This document shows, one piece after another, positions 37,073 through 46,525 of a DNA stretch of 64,000 nt. The translations under genes were made by a program, and so were the position numbers. The stretch's first letter is position 1. Every line of letters begins with the position of its first letter. Under the pieces are notes generated by a model. It did no database searches, was not told where the DNA came from, and saw only the letters and a program-made list of their open reading frames with translations. Source of the DNA: Pleomorphomonas oryzae DSM 16300 (GTDB lineage: Bacteria > Pseudomonadota > Alphaproteobacteria > Rhizobiales > Pleomorphomonadaceae); the NCBI RefSeq assembly GCF_000422965.1, contig NZ_AUHB01000001.1:558001-622000 (forward strand). Direction: 5' to 3'.

Positions 37073-38941
37073 ATGAGCGAGACCATGACGCAAACGGAAC
37101 GTCACAGCTTCGAGGCCGAGGTTTCCCGCCTGCTGCACCTCATGGTGCATTCGGTCTATTCCAACAAAGATATCTTTCTGCGCGAGCTGATTTCCAACGC
37201 CGCCGATGCCTGCGAGAAGCTGCGCTACCTGTCCATCGCCGAGCCTCAACTCGCCAGTGAAGGCGGCTTTGCCATCACGCTGTCGGCTGACAAGGACGCC
37301 AAGACGCTGACGGTTGCCGACAACGGCATCGGCATGAGCCATGACGAGCTCAAGGAAAACCTCGGCACCATCGCCCGCTCGGGCACCCGAGCCTTCCTGG
37401 ACGGCCTTGCCGACAAGGCCGAGGGACAGGCGCTGATCGGTCAGTTCGGCGTCGGCTTCTATTCGGCCTTCATGGTGGCGAGCCGCGTTCGCGTCGTTTC
37501 CCGCAAGGCCGGCAGCGAGGAAGCCTGGGCCTGGGAATCGGATGGCGCCGGCACCTTCGAGCTGACCCAAGTGGAGCTTGCCGACGCGCCGACGCGCGGC
37601 ACGGTGGTCGAACTGTTCCTCAACGACGAATCCCTGACCTATGCCGAGGAGCACACGCTCGAACGTATCGTCCACGAGTATTCGGCGCACGTGCCGGTGC
37701 CGATCCGGTTCAGCAAGGGCGAAGAAACGCGCGACCTGACCGACGGCTCGGCCCTCTGGGTCAAGCCGAAGTCCGCCGTAACGGCCGAGGAATACAAGGA
37801 GTTCTATCACCACGTCGCCACCGCCTGGGACGAACCGGCGCTGACGCTGCATTACCGCGCCGAGGGGCGGCAGGAATATAACGTGCTGCTGTTCGTGCCG
37901 CGCGACAAGCCGTTCGACCTGTTCGACCCCAGCCGCAAGGGCCGGGTGAAGCTCTATGTGCGGCGCGTGTTCATCACCGACGAGGCGGACATCCTGCCGG
38001 CCTGGCTGCGCTTCGTGCGCGGCGTGATCGACAGCGAAGACCTGCCGCTCAACATGTCGCGCGAGATGCTGCAGAAGAACCCGGTGATCGAGACGATCGC
38101 CAAGGGTGTCACCGGCCGCGTGCTGAGCGAACTGTCGAAGCTGGCCGAGACCGACGCCGACCTGTTCCAGAAGGTATGGTCGTCGTTCGGCGCGGTGATC
38201 AAGGAAGGCCTCTACGAGGCGCCGGAGCGCCGCGACGAGCTGTTCAAGGTCGTCCGGTTCAAGACCACGACCTCCGGCGACACCTGGCGGTCGCTCGCCG
38301 ATGTCGTCAAGGACTTCAAGGAAAACCAGACGGCGATCTACTACGCCCTCGGCGAGGACGAGAAGCAGGTGCTGGCGTCGCCGCACCTTGAGGGATACGC
38401 GGCGCGCGGCCTGGAAGTGCTGCTTCTCACCGATCCGGTGGATGCCTTCTGGGTGCGCACCGCGCTTGGCTTCGAGGGCAAGCCCTTCAAGTCGGTGACG
38501 CAGGGCGAGGCGGACCTCGACGCCGTCAAGCCGATCGAAGAGGACAAGAGCGAAAAGCCGGGCGCCGAGGTGGCCGGCCTCGTCGCCACGCTGAAGGAAG
38601 CGCTGAAGGACGACGTCTCCGACGTTCGCACTTCGGCCCGCCTTGCCACCAGCCCCGTCTGTCTCGTCGCCTCCGATTTCGGCCTCGACCGCATGACCGA
38701 GAAGCTGGTCGCCCGCCAGGAGGGCAAGGCGGCGCTCGGCAAGCCGGTGCTGGAACTCAACGCTGGCCACAGCCTTATCAAGGCGCTGGCGGCCAAGGCG
38801 GCGGCCGGCGATACCGCAGCGGTGGCGGCGGCGGCGCCGCTCCTGGTGGGGCAAGCGCGCATCCTCGACGGCGAAGCGCCGAGCGATCCGGCGGCTTTCG
38901 CCGCTTCCGTTGCGACGCTGCTCGAAAAGAGTCTCGCCTGA
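37073..38941 (+). CDS. htpG: molecular chaperone HtpG (Hsp90)
   Basis: 622 residues. The ATPase domain shows SNKDIFLRELISNAADAC with the catalytic glutamate and the asparagine that binds magnesium, DNGIGM, GTIARSGTRAF and GQFGVGFYSAFMV. The middle and dimerisation domains follow in normal order (NMSREMLQKN). It folds and stabilises client proteins under heat and other stress. It is divergent from UPF0262 with 205 bases between. No sigma-32 or EcfG site was clear upstream. Confidence 0.98.
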   Translation: MSETMTQTERHSFEAEVSRLLHLMVHSVYSNKDIFLRELISNAADACEKLRYLSIAEPQLASEGGFAITLSADKDAKTLTVADNGIGMSHDELKENLGTIARSGTRAFLDGLADKAEGQALIGQFGVGFYSAFMVASRVRVVSRKAGSEEAWAWESDGAGTFELTQVELADAPTRGTVVELFLNDESLTYAEEHTLERIVHEYSAHVPVPIRFSKGEETRDLTDGSALWVKPKSAVTAEEYKEFYHHVATAWDEPALTLHYRAEGRQEYNVLLFVPRDKPFDLFDPSRKGRVKLYVRRVFITDEADILPAWLRFVRGVIDSEDLPLNMSREMLQKNPVIETIAKGVTGRVLSELSKLAETDADLFQKVWSSFGAVIKEGLYEAPERRDELFKVVRFKTTTSGDTWRSLADVVKDFKENQTAIYYALGEDEKQVLASPHLEGYAARGLEVLLLTDPVDAFWVRTALGFEGKPFKSVTQGEADLDAVKPIEEDKSEKPGAEVAGLVATLKEALKDDVSDVRTSARLATSPVCLVASDFGLDRMTEKLVARQEGKAALGKPVLELNAGHSLIKALAAKAAAGDTAAVAAAAPLLVGQARILDGEAPSDPAAFAASVATLLEKSLA

Positions 38942-38949
38942 AAGAGTTA

Positions 38950-38977
38950 GGGGCGGGAGGGCATATCCTTCCGCCCC
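38950..38977 (+). terminator. terminator-like hairpin after htpG
   Basis: GGGGCGG, fourteen bases that extend the stem with AGG/CCT, CCGCCCC. Few T follow. Confidence 0.6.
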
Positions 38978-39169
38978 GCTTACCTTCTCGCGACCGACCC
39001 GAGATACCGGCCGCCTTCAAATTCCCGCATGTTTTCCTGTAGGATCACTACAGCCCCAAGAAAAATCAAACGGAGATCCAAAGTATTCGCCAAACTGTCT
39101 GGGTGGAAATACTTCCTTAACAAACCAAGCATGTAATCTCCCTCGACGCATAGTGCTTCGAGGCCTTTT

Positions 39170-40852
39170 ATGACTATTTCCCTCAAGACTTCTCTGATGG
39201 CGACCATCATCGCACTTCTACTGATGACGTGCGGCCTCGGATGGGTTGCTGTCACTCAACTTTCGGCTGCCAACGAGCGGATCAGCGAATTCGCCGACCA
39301 CAAGCTGCCGTTGGTCAGAAGTCTCGGCGAGATCCGTTATGCGACGACCCGCCTGCGTGTCCGCTCCGCCCGGCTTGCCCAGATCACCGATGCCGGCGAA
39401 CGCCAAAAGGCCAAGGATCTCGCCGACCAATCGATCGGCGACGTCGACAAGGCCGTGACTGAGTATTCCGGCCTGATTGCCGGTCTCCCGAAGCAGCAAG
39501 AGGTGCTGGCCGCCTTCAAGGCCAACTGGCCGACCTATGTCGAGATGCACAACGGCATCTATCAGAAGATGGTCGACGGCAAGGGCGATGAGGCCTCGAC
39601 CATTCTCAACAAGACGTCGCAGCCACCGTTCAATGCCGTCATTGCCGCGCTGCAATCGGGTATCGACCAGGTCAATGCGGACATCGCCACGGCTCAGGCC
39701 GAGGCCATCGCTGACTACAATCAAGCCTTTGCGCTGACCGCCGGTACGGTCACCGCTGGCATCATACTGGCGCTTGGGGCGCTTGCCTTCGTCTACTACG
39801 GCGTGGTGCGGCCGCTGCACCGCATTACCGCCGCCATGGGCGGCGTTGCCGGCGGCGACCTCTCCACCGCCATTCCCTATGCCGAAGCCAAGAATGAAAT
39901 CGGCGAAATGGCGTCGACGCTGAAGGTGTTCCGCGACGGCCTGATGGAAACGGAGCGGTTGCGGCTTGCCAGCGTCGAGGCCGAAAAGCGCAATCGCGAG
40001 CAGCTCGTCGCCGAGCGTGTCGCCATCGCCGACCGTTTCGAGGCCGCCATGGGCACACTGGCCGAAGGCTTCGTGCAGTCGTCCAACGAAGTGGCCGATT
40101 CCGCGCGCAACCTCGCCTCGACCGCCGAGGAGACCAGCCGGCAGGCACAGGCCGTCGCCGGTGCCGCCGAGAGCGCCTCGGAAAACGTCCAGACGGTGGC
40201 AGCCGGCACCGAGGAACTGTCGGCCTCTGTGCGCGAGATCACCTCGCAGGTGACCCGCTCGGCCGATATCGCCCGCAGCGCCGCCGGTGAAGCTCAACGG
40301 TCCAGCGAGAACGTCAAGACGCTGTCCGCTTCGGCCCAAGGCATCGGCGAAGTGGTCGAATTGATCCGGGCCATCGCCGAACAGACCAACCTTCTGGCTC
40401 TCAACGCGACCATCGAGGCGGCGCGGGCCGGCGAGATGGGCAAGGGATTTGCCGTCGTCGCCTCGGAGGTGAAAAACCTCGCCGGCCAGACGGCCAAGGC
40501 CACCGAGGAGATCGCGCGCAAGATCCAGGAAATGCAGGCGGCGACCTCCGTCACCGTCGACAGCATCTCGCTGATCGTGTCGACCATCGGCACCATCCAG
40601 GAGGTGACGCAGTCGATTGCCGGCGCCGTCGAGGAACAGGGCGCCGCAACATCCGAGATCGCCGGCAACACCCAAAGGGCGGCCAGCGGGGCAAGCGACG
40701 TGACCGAGAACATTTCCGGCGTCGGCACGGCGGCCGAGATGACCGGTTCGGCAGCCACGCAGTTGATGGGCCTCTCCAGCGTGCTGCAGACGCAGGCAGC
40801 CAGCCTGAAGGGCGAAGTCGCGAGTTTCGTGAAGGGCCTCAGAGCGGCCTGA
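39170..40852 (+). CDS. methyl-accepting chemotaxis protein
   Basis: 560 residues. Membrane helix 1 (about 8-30), a periplasmic four-helix-bundle sensor (31-188), membrane helix 2 (about 190-213), HAMP domain ([19 protein letters not shown], about 215-270) and a cytoplasmic signalling domain. The hairpin tip [19 protein letters not shown] is intact, so it can bind CheA/CheW. There is no C-terminal CheR pentapeptide. The ligand is unknown. No other chemotaxis gene lies near, and a clear terminator follows, so it is a solitary receptor. Confidence 0.95.
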   Translation: MTISLKTSLMATIIALLLMTCGLGWVAVTQLSAANERISEFADHKLPLVRSLGEIRYATTRLRVRSARLAQITDAGERQKAKDLADQSIGDVDKAVTEYSGLIAGLPKQQEVLAAFKANWPTYVEMHNGIYQKMVDGKGDEASTILNKTSQPPFNAVIAALQSGIDQVNADIATAQAEAIADYNQAFALTAGTVTAGIILALGALAFVYYGVVRPLHRITAAMGGVAGGDLSTAIPYAEAKNEIGEMASTLKVFRDGLMETERLRLASVEAEKRNREQLVAERVAIADRFEAAMGTLAEGFVQSSNEVADSARNLASTAEETSRQAQAVAGAAESASENVQTVAAGTEELSASVREITSQVTRSADIARSAAGEAQRSSENVKTLSASAQGIGEVVELIRAIAEQTNLLALNATIEAARAGEMGKGFAVVASEVKNLAGQTAKATEEIARKIQEMQAATSVTVDSISLIVSTIGTIQEVTQSIAGAVEEQGAATSEIAGNTQRAASGASDVTENISGVGTAAEMTGSAATQLMGLSSVLQTQAASLKGEVASFVKGLRAA

Positions 40853-40875
40853 TCCAGCGCGGCGAGCAATATTGG

Positions 40876-40902
40876 AAGGCGCGGCGAAGGTCGCGCCTTT
40901 TT
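40876..40902 (+). terminator. rho-independent terminator of the chemoreceptor gene
   Basis: AAGGCGCG, eight bases, CGCGCCTT and a T-run. Confidence 0.88.
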
Positions 40903-40999
40903 ACTTGTCATTCTCGCACTTTGGCGCGTTGCCGGGCGTACCGGTCAGGTCTACCTTTCCGTTACGGACAGAGGTTCCGCGGCAGACAGGGAGAGTGCC

Positions 41000-41224
41000 A
41001 TGAACAAGAATGTCGGCTCGACCGATCGCCTCATCCGGCTCATTGCCGGCGTCATTCTACTCATCATCGCCGTACCTTCGCTCGCCGGCATGGCCTTCGT
41101 CGGCCTTGGCGGCTGGGCATGGCTCGTCGGCCTTATTGGCGTTGCGCTCGTGGCAACAGGCTTGCTCAACTTCTGCGGCGCCTACGCGCTTCTCGGCATC
41201 AACACCTGCAAGACCGGCCAGTAA
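41000..41224 (+). CDS. DUF2892 (YgaP-like) inner membrane protein
   Basis: 74 residues with two membrane helices (about 13-30 and 38-58). MNKNVGSTDRLIRLIAGV and the end GINTC-K match DUF2892, the membrane anchor also found in YgaP sulfur transferases. The conserved cysteine near the end may handle sulfur or a metal. GGGAGAG precedes the ATG. Function unknown. Confidence 0.85.
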   Translation: MNKNVGSTDRLIRLIAGVILLIIAVPSLAGMAFVGLGGWAWLVGLIGVALVATGLLNFCGAYALLGINTCKTGQ

Positions 41225-41257
41225 TACCAAGATGCATTGAAGATGCCTTTTGGTATT
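41223..41257. repeat. inverted repeat overlapping the DUF2892 stop
   Basis: AATACCAA, nineteen bases, TTGGTATT. Eight perfect pairs; the left arm overlaps the stop codon. It is followed seven bases later by the stronger stem at 41265-41303. Confidence 0.55.
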
Positions 41258-41264
41258 CCGTTTT

Positions 41265-41303
41265 GCCGATTTCTCATGCACTTGACGCAAATGAGAAATC
41301 GGC
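41265..41303. repeat. perfect 13-base inverted repeat between convergent genes
   Basis: GCCGATTTCTCAT, thirteen bases, ATGAGAAATCGGC. It lies between DUF2892 and the end of hisD and may terminate both, but lacks T-runs. Confidence 0.75.
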
Positions 41304-41353
41304 AATCCTCTCAATGAGCGGACGCGTCAGCATCTTCGCGAATTGGCATGAGG

Positions 41354-42643
41354 TTACTCGAGGCGGATCGACACGCTCCGCGCATGCCCGCCGAGGCCTT
41401 CCACTTCGGCAAGGGTGATGGCGGCCGGGCCGATCTGCTTCAGCGCAGCCGGCGGCACATTGAGAAGCGACGTGCGCTTCATGAAATCGAGCACGCCGAG
41501 ACCCGACGAGAAGCGGGCCGAGCGGGCCGTCGGCAACACGTGGTTGGAACCGCCGACATAGTCGCCCACCGCTTCCGGTGTGTGGTGACCTATGAAGACG
41601 GCGCCGGCGTTACGGATGCGGGCAAGCATGGCTTCTGGATCGGCGACGGCCAGCTCCAGATGCTCGGGCGCCACGCGGTCGCTGAGCGGCACGGCCCGAT
41701 CGAGACTTTCCACCAGGATGACGGCGCCATAATCGCGCCAGGAGTCGCCGGCGATGCCGCCGCGCGGCAGCGCTGCCAGTTGGCGCTCCACCGCCTGTTC
41801 CACCGCGTCGGCCAGCGCCGCGTCGTCGGTGATCAGGATGGACTGCGCCGCCTTGTCGTGCTCGGCCTGGGCCAGCAGGTCGGCTGCCAGCCAGTCGGGA
41901 TCGTTGTCGCGATCGGCAATCACCAGCACCTCCGACGGGCCGGCGATCATGTCGATGCCGACGGTGCCGAAGACGCGGCGCTTGGCGGCCGCCACATAGG
42001 CATTGCCGGGCCCGACGATCTTGGCCACCGGACGGATGGTCTCCGTGCCGTAGGCCAGCGCCGCGACCGCCTGGGCGCCACCGATCCGATAGACTTCATC
42101 GACACCGGCCAGCCGGGCGGCAGCCAGCACCAGCGGATTGACGTCGCCACCCGGCGTCGGCACCACCATGACCAGACGATCGACGCCAGCCACCTTGGCC
42201 GGCACGGCGTTCATCAGCACGCTTGAGGGGTAACTCGCCGTACCGCCGGGCACATAGAGGCCGACCGCCTCGATCGCCGTCCAGAGCGAGCCCAGCTCGA
42301 CGCCGATGGCGTCGGTGTAGCGATCGTCTCTAGGCTTCTGGCGCTTGTGATGGCTCTCGATACGGTCGCGGGCGAGCTTCAGCGCCTCCATCACCTCGGG
42401 CTTCACGGCCGCGACGGCCGCGTCGATCTCCGCCTCGGACACGCGGAGGCCGCGCGAGCGACTGTCAAAACGGTCGAGCTTTGCCGTCCACTCATGAAGC
42501 GCCGCATCGCCACGCGCACGCACGTCGGCGATGATATCGGCAACGGCGGCATCGACATCGGCCGACACCTCGCGCTTGGTGGTCAGGAAGGCAGAAAAGC
42601 GTGCCTCGAAGTCGGGCGCGCGGTCATCGAGGCGGAGTGCCAC
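41354..42643 (-). CDS. hisD: histidinol dehydrogenase
   Basis: 429 residues, normal length. It makes histidine from histidinol in two NAD steps. YVPGGTASYPSSVLMNAVPA, GPGNAYVAAAKR, GPSEVLVIAD and DLLAQAEHDKAAQS hold the zinc ligands and catalytic residues; NHVLPT with the catalytic histidine follows. The start is a GTG with GGAGAGA before it. Downstream the usual UPF0262 gene is displaced by 4.5 kb. Confidence 0.97.
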   Translation of the reverse strand: MALRLDDRAPDFEARFSAFLTTKREVSADVDAAVADIIADVRARGDAALHEWTAKLDRFDSRSRGLRVSEAEIDAAVAAVKPEVMEALKLARDRIESHHKRQKPRDDRYTDAIGVELGSLWTAIEAVGLYVPGGTASYPSSVLMNAVPAKVAGVDRLVMVVPTPGGDVNPLVLAAARLAGVDEVYRIGGAQAVAALAYGTETIRPVAKIVGPGNAYVAAAKRRVFGTVGIDMIAGPSEVLVIADRDNDPDWLAADLLAQAEHDKAAQSILITDDAALADAVEQAVERQLAALPRGGIAGDSWRDYGAVILVESLDRAVPLSDRVAPEHLELAVADPEAMLARIRNAGAVFIGHHTPEAVGDYVGGSNHVLPTARSARFSSGLGVLDFMKRTSLLNVPPAALKQIGPAAITLAEVEGLGGHARSVSIRLE

Positions 42644-42676
42644 GGGTCTCTCCAGCAGAATAGAGATCAGACAACG

Positions 42677-43108
42677 TCAAGCGAGATCGTGACTCGGCTG
42701 ATGCTCGGTGGACCAGGCGGCGCCGAGATCGGTGAGGCTCGCCTCGATGCATTCAACGTCGAGCCGCATCGAACCGCCGCCGGCGAATTCGAGGAAGATC
42801 TGTCCCGAAGGATCCTCGTCCTTGCCTTCGAAGCGGATGGTGAGCAGGCTGACGATGGCATCGGGAAAGTCGCGACGAATATGCGCCGACTTGACCGTCT
42901 CGACGCGGGCGAAATGCAGGAGGCTGCGCCGGCGCTCCTTTGAGCGACGGCTGGCCTTCTCCCAGGCGAAGCGATTGAGTTCCAGGGTGAGGCGATGCTC
43001 GGCCGGCCGCCAGACGATGTCGCCGACCTTGCCGACGGCATCCTGCGCGTGGGCGGCGATCACCTTGAGGTCTTCGGCATCGAGGGCCGCAAGTTTCAGC
43101 ATGTCCAT
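42677..43108 (-). CDS. DUF2948 family protein
   Basis: 143 residues. LKLAALDAEDLKVIAAHAQD, RRSLLHFARVETVKS and GGSMRLDVECIEASLTDLGA match DUF2948, found between murA and hisD in Hyphomicrobiales. Function is unknown. It ends 33 bases before hisD and is probably co-transcribed. The ATG at 43108 was chosen because homology begins there. Confidence 0.87.
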   Translation of the reverse strand: MDMLKLAALDAEDLKVIAAHAQDAVGKVGDIVWRPAEHRLTLELNRFAWEKASRRSKERRRSLLHFARVETVKSAHIRRDFPDAIVSLLTIRFEGKDEDPSGQIFLEFAGGGSMRLDVECIEASLTDLGAAWSTEHQPSHDLA

Positions 43109-43265
43109 GGAGGGTTGTCCGCTCCTGTCAGGGCGGCGGGCGGCAAGATGACCTCGCCCCGCCGAGGTTGCCTTGAGATAGGGCGGATGAGCTGGCGAAG
43201 CAAGGCTCTGCCATATTTCGAACGGCTGGAAACAGGCCGACTCGCTCCGATCGTGGCGGCGCCCT

Positions 43266-43763
43266 TCAGACCTGACCGGCCATGGCCTCGACGAGTTGGT
43301 CGAAAGCGGTGTTCCAGCCGTCGTGAAAACCCATGTCCTCATGCCGCTGGCGCGCCTTGGCGCTGGCGTGCATGACGTGTGCCCGGTAGCGGGTGCCACC
43401 CGCCTCCTCTGCAAAGGTCAGGTCGGCTGTGAAAACGAAATCGGTATCGCTCGTCGGCTGGGCATGCGGCCGGAAACCGACGGTGAGCGCAGACGTCCAG
43501 ACCAGCCGGCTGTCCGGTTCAACAAGAAGATAGCAGTGGGTTCCGGTGACCTCGATGCCCTCAGGCGAGCGCATCACCGTGGCGAACTTGCCGCCGGGCC
43601 ACAGGTCGATCTCGCAGTGCACGGCTTCCCAGGGGCGAGGGCAAAACCACTTCACGAGCGTGTCGGGGTCGGTCCAGGCCTTCCAGACGAGCCGCCGTGG
43701 CGTCGGCACGACGCGCTCCAGCGCGAGATCGAGTTCGGGGTTGAAGGCGTCGATGAGCGTCAT
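43266..43763 (-). CDS. SRPBCC (AHSA1-like) domain protein
   Basis: 165 residues. LDLALERVVPTPRRLVWKAW at the start, KWFCPRPWEAVHCEIDLWPGG and MGFHDGWNTAFDQLVEAM at the end are the normal pattern of activator-of-Hsp90-like START-fold proteins, which bind hydrophobic ligands. GGGAGGAC before the ATG at 43763. It is inserted with the GNAT gene between murA and DUF2948, which are often adjacent in relatives. Confidence 0.88.
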   Translation of the reverse strand: MTLIDAFNPELDLALERVVPTPRRLVWKAWTDPDTLVKWFCPRPWEAVHCEIDLWPGGKFATVMRSPEGIEVTGTHCYLLVEPDSRLVWTSALTVGFRPHAQPTSDTDFVFTADLTFAEEAGGTRYRAHVMHASAKARQRHEDMGFHDGWNTAFDQLVEAMAGQV

Positions 43764-43868
43764 GGCGTCCTCCCAGAACACGGCAGAGAGCCGCGGGGCG
43801 CCATTATGCCGGAGCCGACCGGCATATCAACGTCGGGTCGCCGAACCGGAGCGCCAGCCCAAGGGAGA

Positions 43869-44309
43869 TCATGGCGTCAGCTTGTAGACCACCATGCCGC
43901 TCGCCGGAGCGAAGCCATCGTAGAGATGGCGGGCGGGGTTGTCCTCGCGCGTATGCCAATAGAGCCGGTTCCAGCCCTTCGTCTTGGCGAGGGTCCGGAT
44001 ATCCGCAATCAAGGCCCGGCCGGCGCCTCGGCCGCGGCATTCCGGATCGACGTAGAGATCCTCAAGATAGCAATGCGGGGTTAGCGCCCAGCTGCCCTCA
44101 TGCAGCAGGCAGACTGCGAACCCGACGACCGCGCCATCCGCCACGGCAAGGCGGCAGAACACCGGGCTGGCCGGATCGAGGATACGCGCCCAGGTATGGG
44201 CGGTCACTTCGTCCGGCACCGTCGAATCGAGATGGGCGAGATAGCCCGCCCAGAGGCGGCGCCAGGCGCCCTCATCACTGGCTTCGGCTTCGCGAACGGC
44301 GACGTCCAT
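43869..44309 (-). CDS. GNAT family N-acetyltransferase
   Basis: 146 residues. LEDLYVDPECRGRGAGRALI is the acetyl-CoA loop (R/Q-x-x-G-x-G/A), and YWHTREDNPARHLYDGFA the C-terminal part of the fold. Substrate unknown. It starts five bases after the murA stop and so is in the murA operon. Confidence 0.9.
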   Translation of the reverse strand: MDVAVREAEASDEGAWRRLWAGYLAHLDSTVPDEVTAHTWARILDPASPVFCRLAVADGAVVGFAVCLLHEGSWALTPHCYLEDLYVDPECRGRGAGRALIADIRTLAKTKGWNRLYWHTREDNPARHLYDGFAPASGMVVYKLTP

Positions 44310-44314
44310 GGCGA

Positions 44315-45604
44315 TCAGCCGCTGATCCGCTCGATCACGGCGCCGCAGCGGCCGATCTTGTCCTCCAGCCGTTCGAAGCCACGGTCGAGGTGGTAGACGC
44401 GGTTGATGATGGTCTCGCCCTCGGCGGCAAGGCCGGCGATCACCAGCGACACCGAGGCGCGAAGATCAGTGGCCATCACCGGCGCGCCCTTCAGGCGCTC
44501 GACACCCTCGACGGTGGCGACCTGCCCTTCCAGGCTGATCCGCGCACCAAAGCGAGCGAGCTCGGCAACATGCATGAAGCGGTTCTCGAAAATGGTCTCG
44601 GTGATCCGGGCGGTGCCGCGTGCCCGCGTCATCAGCGCCATGAACTGCGCCTGCAGGTCGGTGGGGAAGCCGGGGAATGGATCGGTGACGATATCGGCAG
44701 CAACGATGCCGGCGCCGTTGCGGCGCACGCGCAGGCCGCTGTTGGTCTCCTCGATCTCGGTACCGACCTGGCGCAACACTTCGATCGGCGCTTCCAGCAA
44801 CGAGGCCTCGGCGCCTTCCAGCAGCACGTCGCCGCCGGTCATCGCCACGGCCATCGCGTAGGTGCCGGTCTCGATGCGGTCGGCGACGACCCTATGGCGG
44901 GCGCCGCGCAGGCGATCGACGCCCTCAATGACGATGGTGGAGGTGCCGGCGCCGGAGATCCGAGCGCCCATGGCAACGAGGCAACGCGCGAGATCGACGA
45001 TTTCCGGCTCGCGGGCGGCATTCTCGATCACCGTCTCGCCCTTGGCCAGCGTCGCCGCCATCATGATGACATGGGTCGCCCCCACCGACACTTTGGGGAA
45101 GACGACGCGGTTGCCGACGAGGCCGCCCGGTGCCGTCGCCACCACGTAGCCGCCCTCGACATCGATGTTGGCGCCCAGCCTCTCAAGGCCCATCAGGAAC
45201 AAGTCGACCGGCCGCGTGCCGATGGCGCAACCGCCGGGCAGCGACACCCGCGCCCGATGCATGCGGGCCAGAAGCGGGCCGATCACCCAGAAGCTCGCCC
45301 GCATGGTGGAGACCAGCTCGTAGGGGGCGGTGGTGTCGGTGATCGAGCGGGCTGTCAGCGAAACGGTCTGGCCGGTGAGCAAGCCTTCGCCCTGGCGCTT
45401 GCCGTTGACGCCGTAATCGACGCCATGGTTGACCAGAATGTTGGTGAGCTGGCGCACGTCGGCGAGCCGCGGCACGTTCTCCAGCGTCAGCGTCTCGTCG
45501 GTCAAAAGGCTGGCGATCATCAGCGGCAAGGCCGCGTTCTTGGCGCCGGAAATCGGAATGATGCCGTTGAGCGGATTGCCGCCGACGATCCTGATCTTGT
45601 CCAT
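44315..45604 (-). CDS. murA: UDP-N-acetylglucosamine 1-carboxyvinyltransferase
   Basis: 429 residues. First committed step of peptidoglycan synthesis: transfer of enolpyruvate to UDP-GlcNAc. [20 protein letters not shown] at the start with the catalytic lysine-asparagine pair, and [13 protein letters not shown] with the active-site cysteine attacked by fosfomycin. The ATG at 45604 follows GAGGTG; a GTG two codons upstream is possible. It uses UDP-GlcNAc, which GlmU at 7.3 kb makes. Confidence 0.97.
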   Translation of the reverse strand: MDKIRIVGGNPLNGIIPISGAKNAALPLMIASLLTDETLTLENVPRLADVRQLTNILVNHGVDYGVNGKRQGEGLLTGQTVSLTARSITDTTAPYELVSTMRASFWVIGPLLARMHRARVSLPGGCAIGTRPVDLFLMGLERLGANIDVEGGYVVATAPGGLVGNRVVFPKVSVGATHVIMMAATLAKGETVIENAAREPEIVDLARCLVAMGARISGAGTSTIVIEGVDRLRGARHRVVADRIETGTYAMAVAMTGGDVLLEGAEASLLEAPIEVLRQVGTEIEETNSGLRVRRNGAGIVAADIVTDPFPGFPTDLQAQFMALMTRARGTARITETIFENRFMHVAELARFGARISLEGQVATVEGVERLKGAPVMATDLRASVSLVIAGLAAEGETIINRVYHLDRGFERLEDKIGRCGAVIERISG

Positions 45605-45658
45605 CTTCACCTCGGGCCGGCGATGCCGGCACTCTCGTGTTCTGTCGCGCCCTACGCG

Positions 45659-45868
45659 TCACTCTTCGCCGGAATCGTCCGACGTCTTGTCGTCCGGCCG
45701 GGCTGTGGCAAGCCCGGCCCGCTGATCGGCTTCGCCGGCGCGGCGACCGCGCGCCTGCGCCTTGCGCTTCAGAAGGTTCTCGCGCAAGGCCTCGGCCAAA
45801 CGCCGCTCCCGTTCCGCCTTGGCGTCGCGTCCCGCGCCGCCCTTTGCCGTGCCGTCATCGCTCGCCAT
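45659..45868 (-). CDS. small charged conserved protein upstream of murA
   Basis: 69 residues. The middle ERERRLAEALRENLLKRKAQ is a helical, highly charged stretch seen in small proteins at this position in Hyphomicrobiales. The ends are disordered. It is on the murA strand, 54 bases upstream. Function unknown. Confidence 0.6.
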   Translation of the reverse strand: MASDDGTAKGGAGRDAKAERERRLAEALRENLLKRKAQARGRRAGEADQRAGLATARPDDKTSDDSGEE

Positions 45869-46095
45869 GATGCCGCGTCGTCCTTTTCCGGCCTTCCTTG
45901 CGATCCTTTTGTTCGCCTTTCAAGGGATTTCGTCGGCAAAGCCGGCTTTTCCCCGCGACCGCCGCGCCGCACGGACCGGCGGACGCTTTTTAGCGGTCGA
46001 TTTCGTCTTCAATGGGGTTGCGTGGGGGGCAGAACTATGGCAGGAGAACGCCCGTCCACGATGACCGGCCTCGGCCCCCTCGACGGACAAACGAT

Positions 46096-46170
<75 letters not shown>

Positions 46171-46231
46171 TTAATCCCTTGAAATCACTGATCTTTTCCT
46201 GGGAGTTCCACGGGTTTCCGGGACAAAACGG

Positions 46232-46320
46232 GCTAGCACGCTGCTAGCACGAGGTTGTCCTGCTTATTATTCAATAAGTTAGCGGTAGCGTGCAGCGTGC
46301 TTTTAGCACGCACCTAGCAC
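46232..46320. repeat. cluster of TAGCAC repeats beside tRNA-Thr
   Basis: GCTAGCACG occurs twice (46232-46240, 46243-46251) and TAGCAC again at 46304 and 46315; GCGTGC-TTTTA-GCACGC at 46295-46311 is an inverted repeat. Such short repeats can be integrase arm sites. That role is inferred from the tRNA and integrase remnant on either side. Confidence 0.55.
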
Positions 46321-46355
46321 ACCGACGCAGCACAGTAATTCGCTGGTGGCGATCC

Positions 46356-46522
46356 ATGGATCAGCCCAAACTGCCCTATGTCGTGTTTTCCCGGGTCGAT
46401 AGCCCGAGCCTCTGGGTTCGCCTCTCCATACTGGACAAGGGCAGAAACGCATTTGCCTCAAGACCTCCAATGAGGAAGAAGCCAAGCGACGCGCCGAGAT
46501 CGACTATCAACGTGCCCTCTGA
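46356..46522 (+). pseudogene. N-terminal remnant of a tyrosine-type phage integrase
   Basis: The first frame gives MDQPKLPYVVFSRVDSPSLW; after a shift near 46430 another frame reads GQKRICLKTSNEEEAKRRAE and stops at 46522. This is the start of an integrase whose N terminus binds arm sites; the catalytic domain is gone. Its position just after tRNA-Thr is the normal insertion place, so a mobile element once inserted here. Confidence 0.65.
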
Positions 46523-46525
46523 GCG

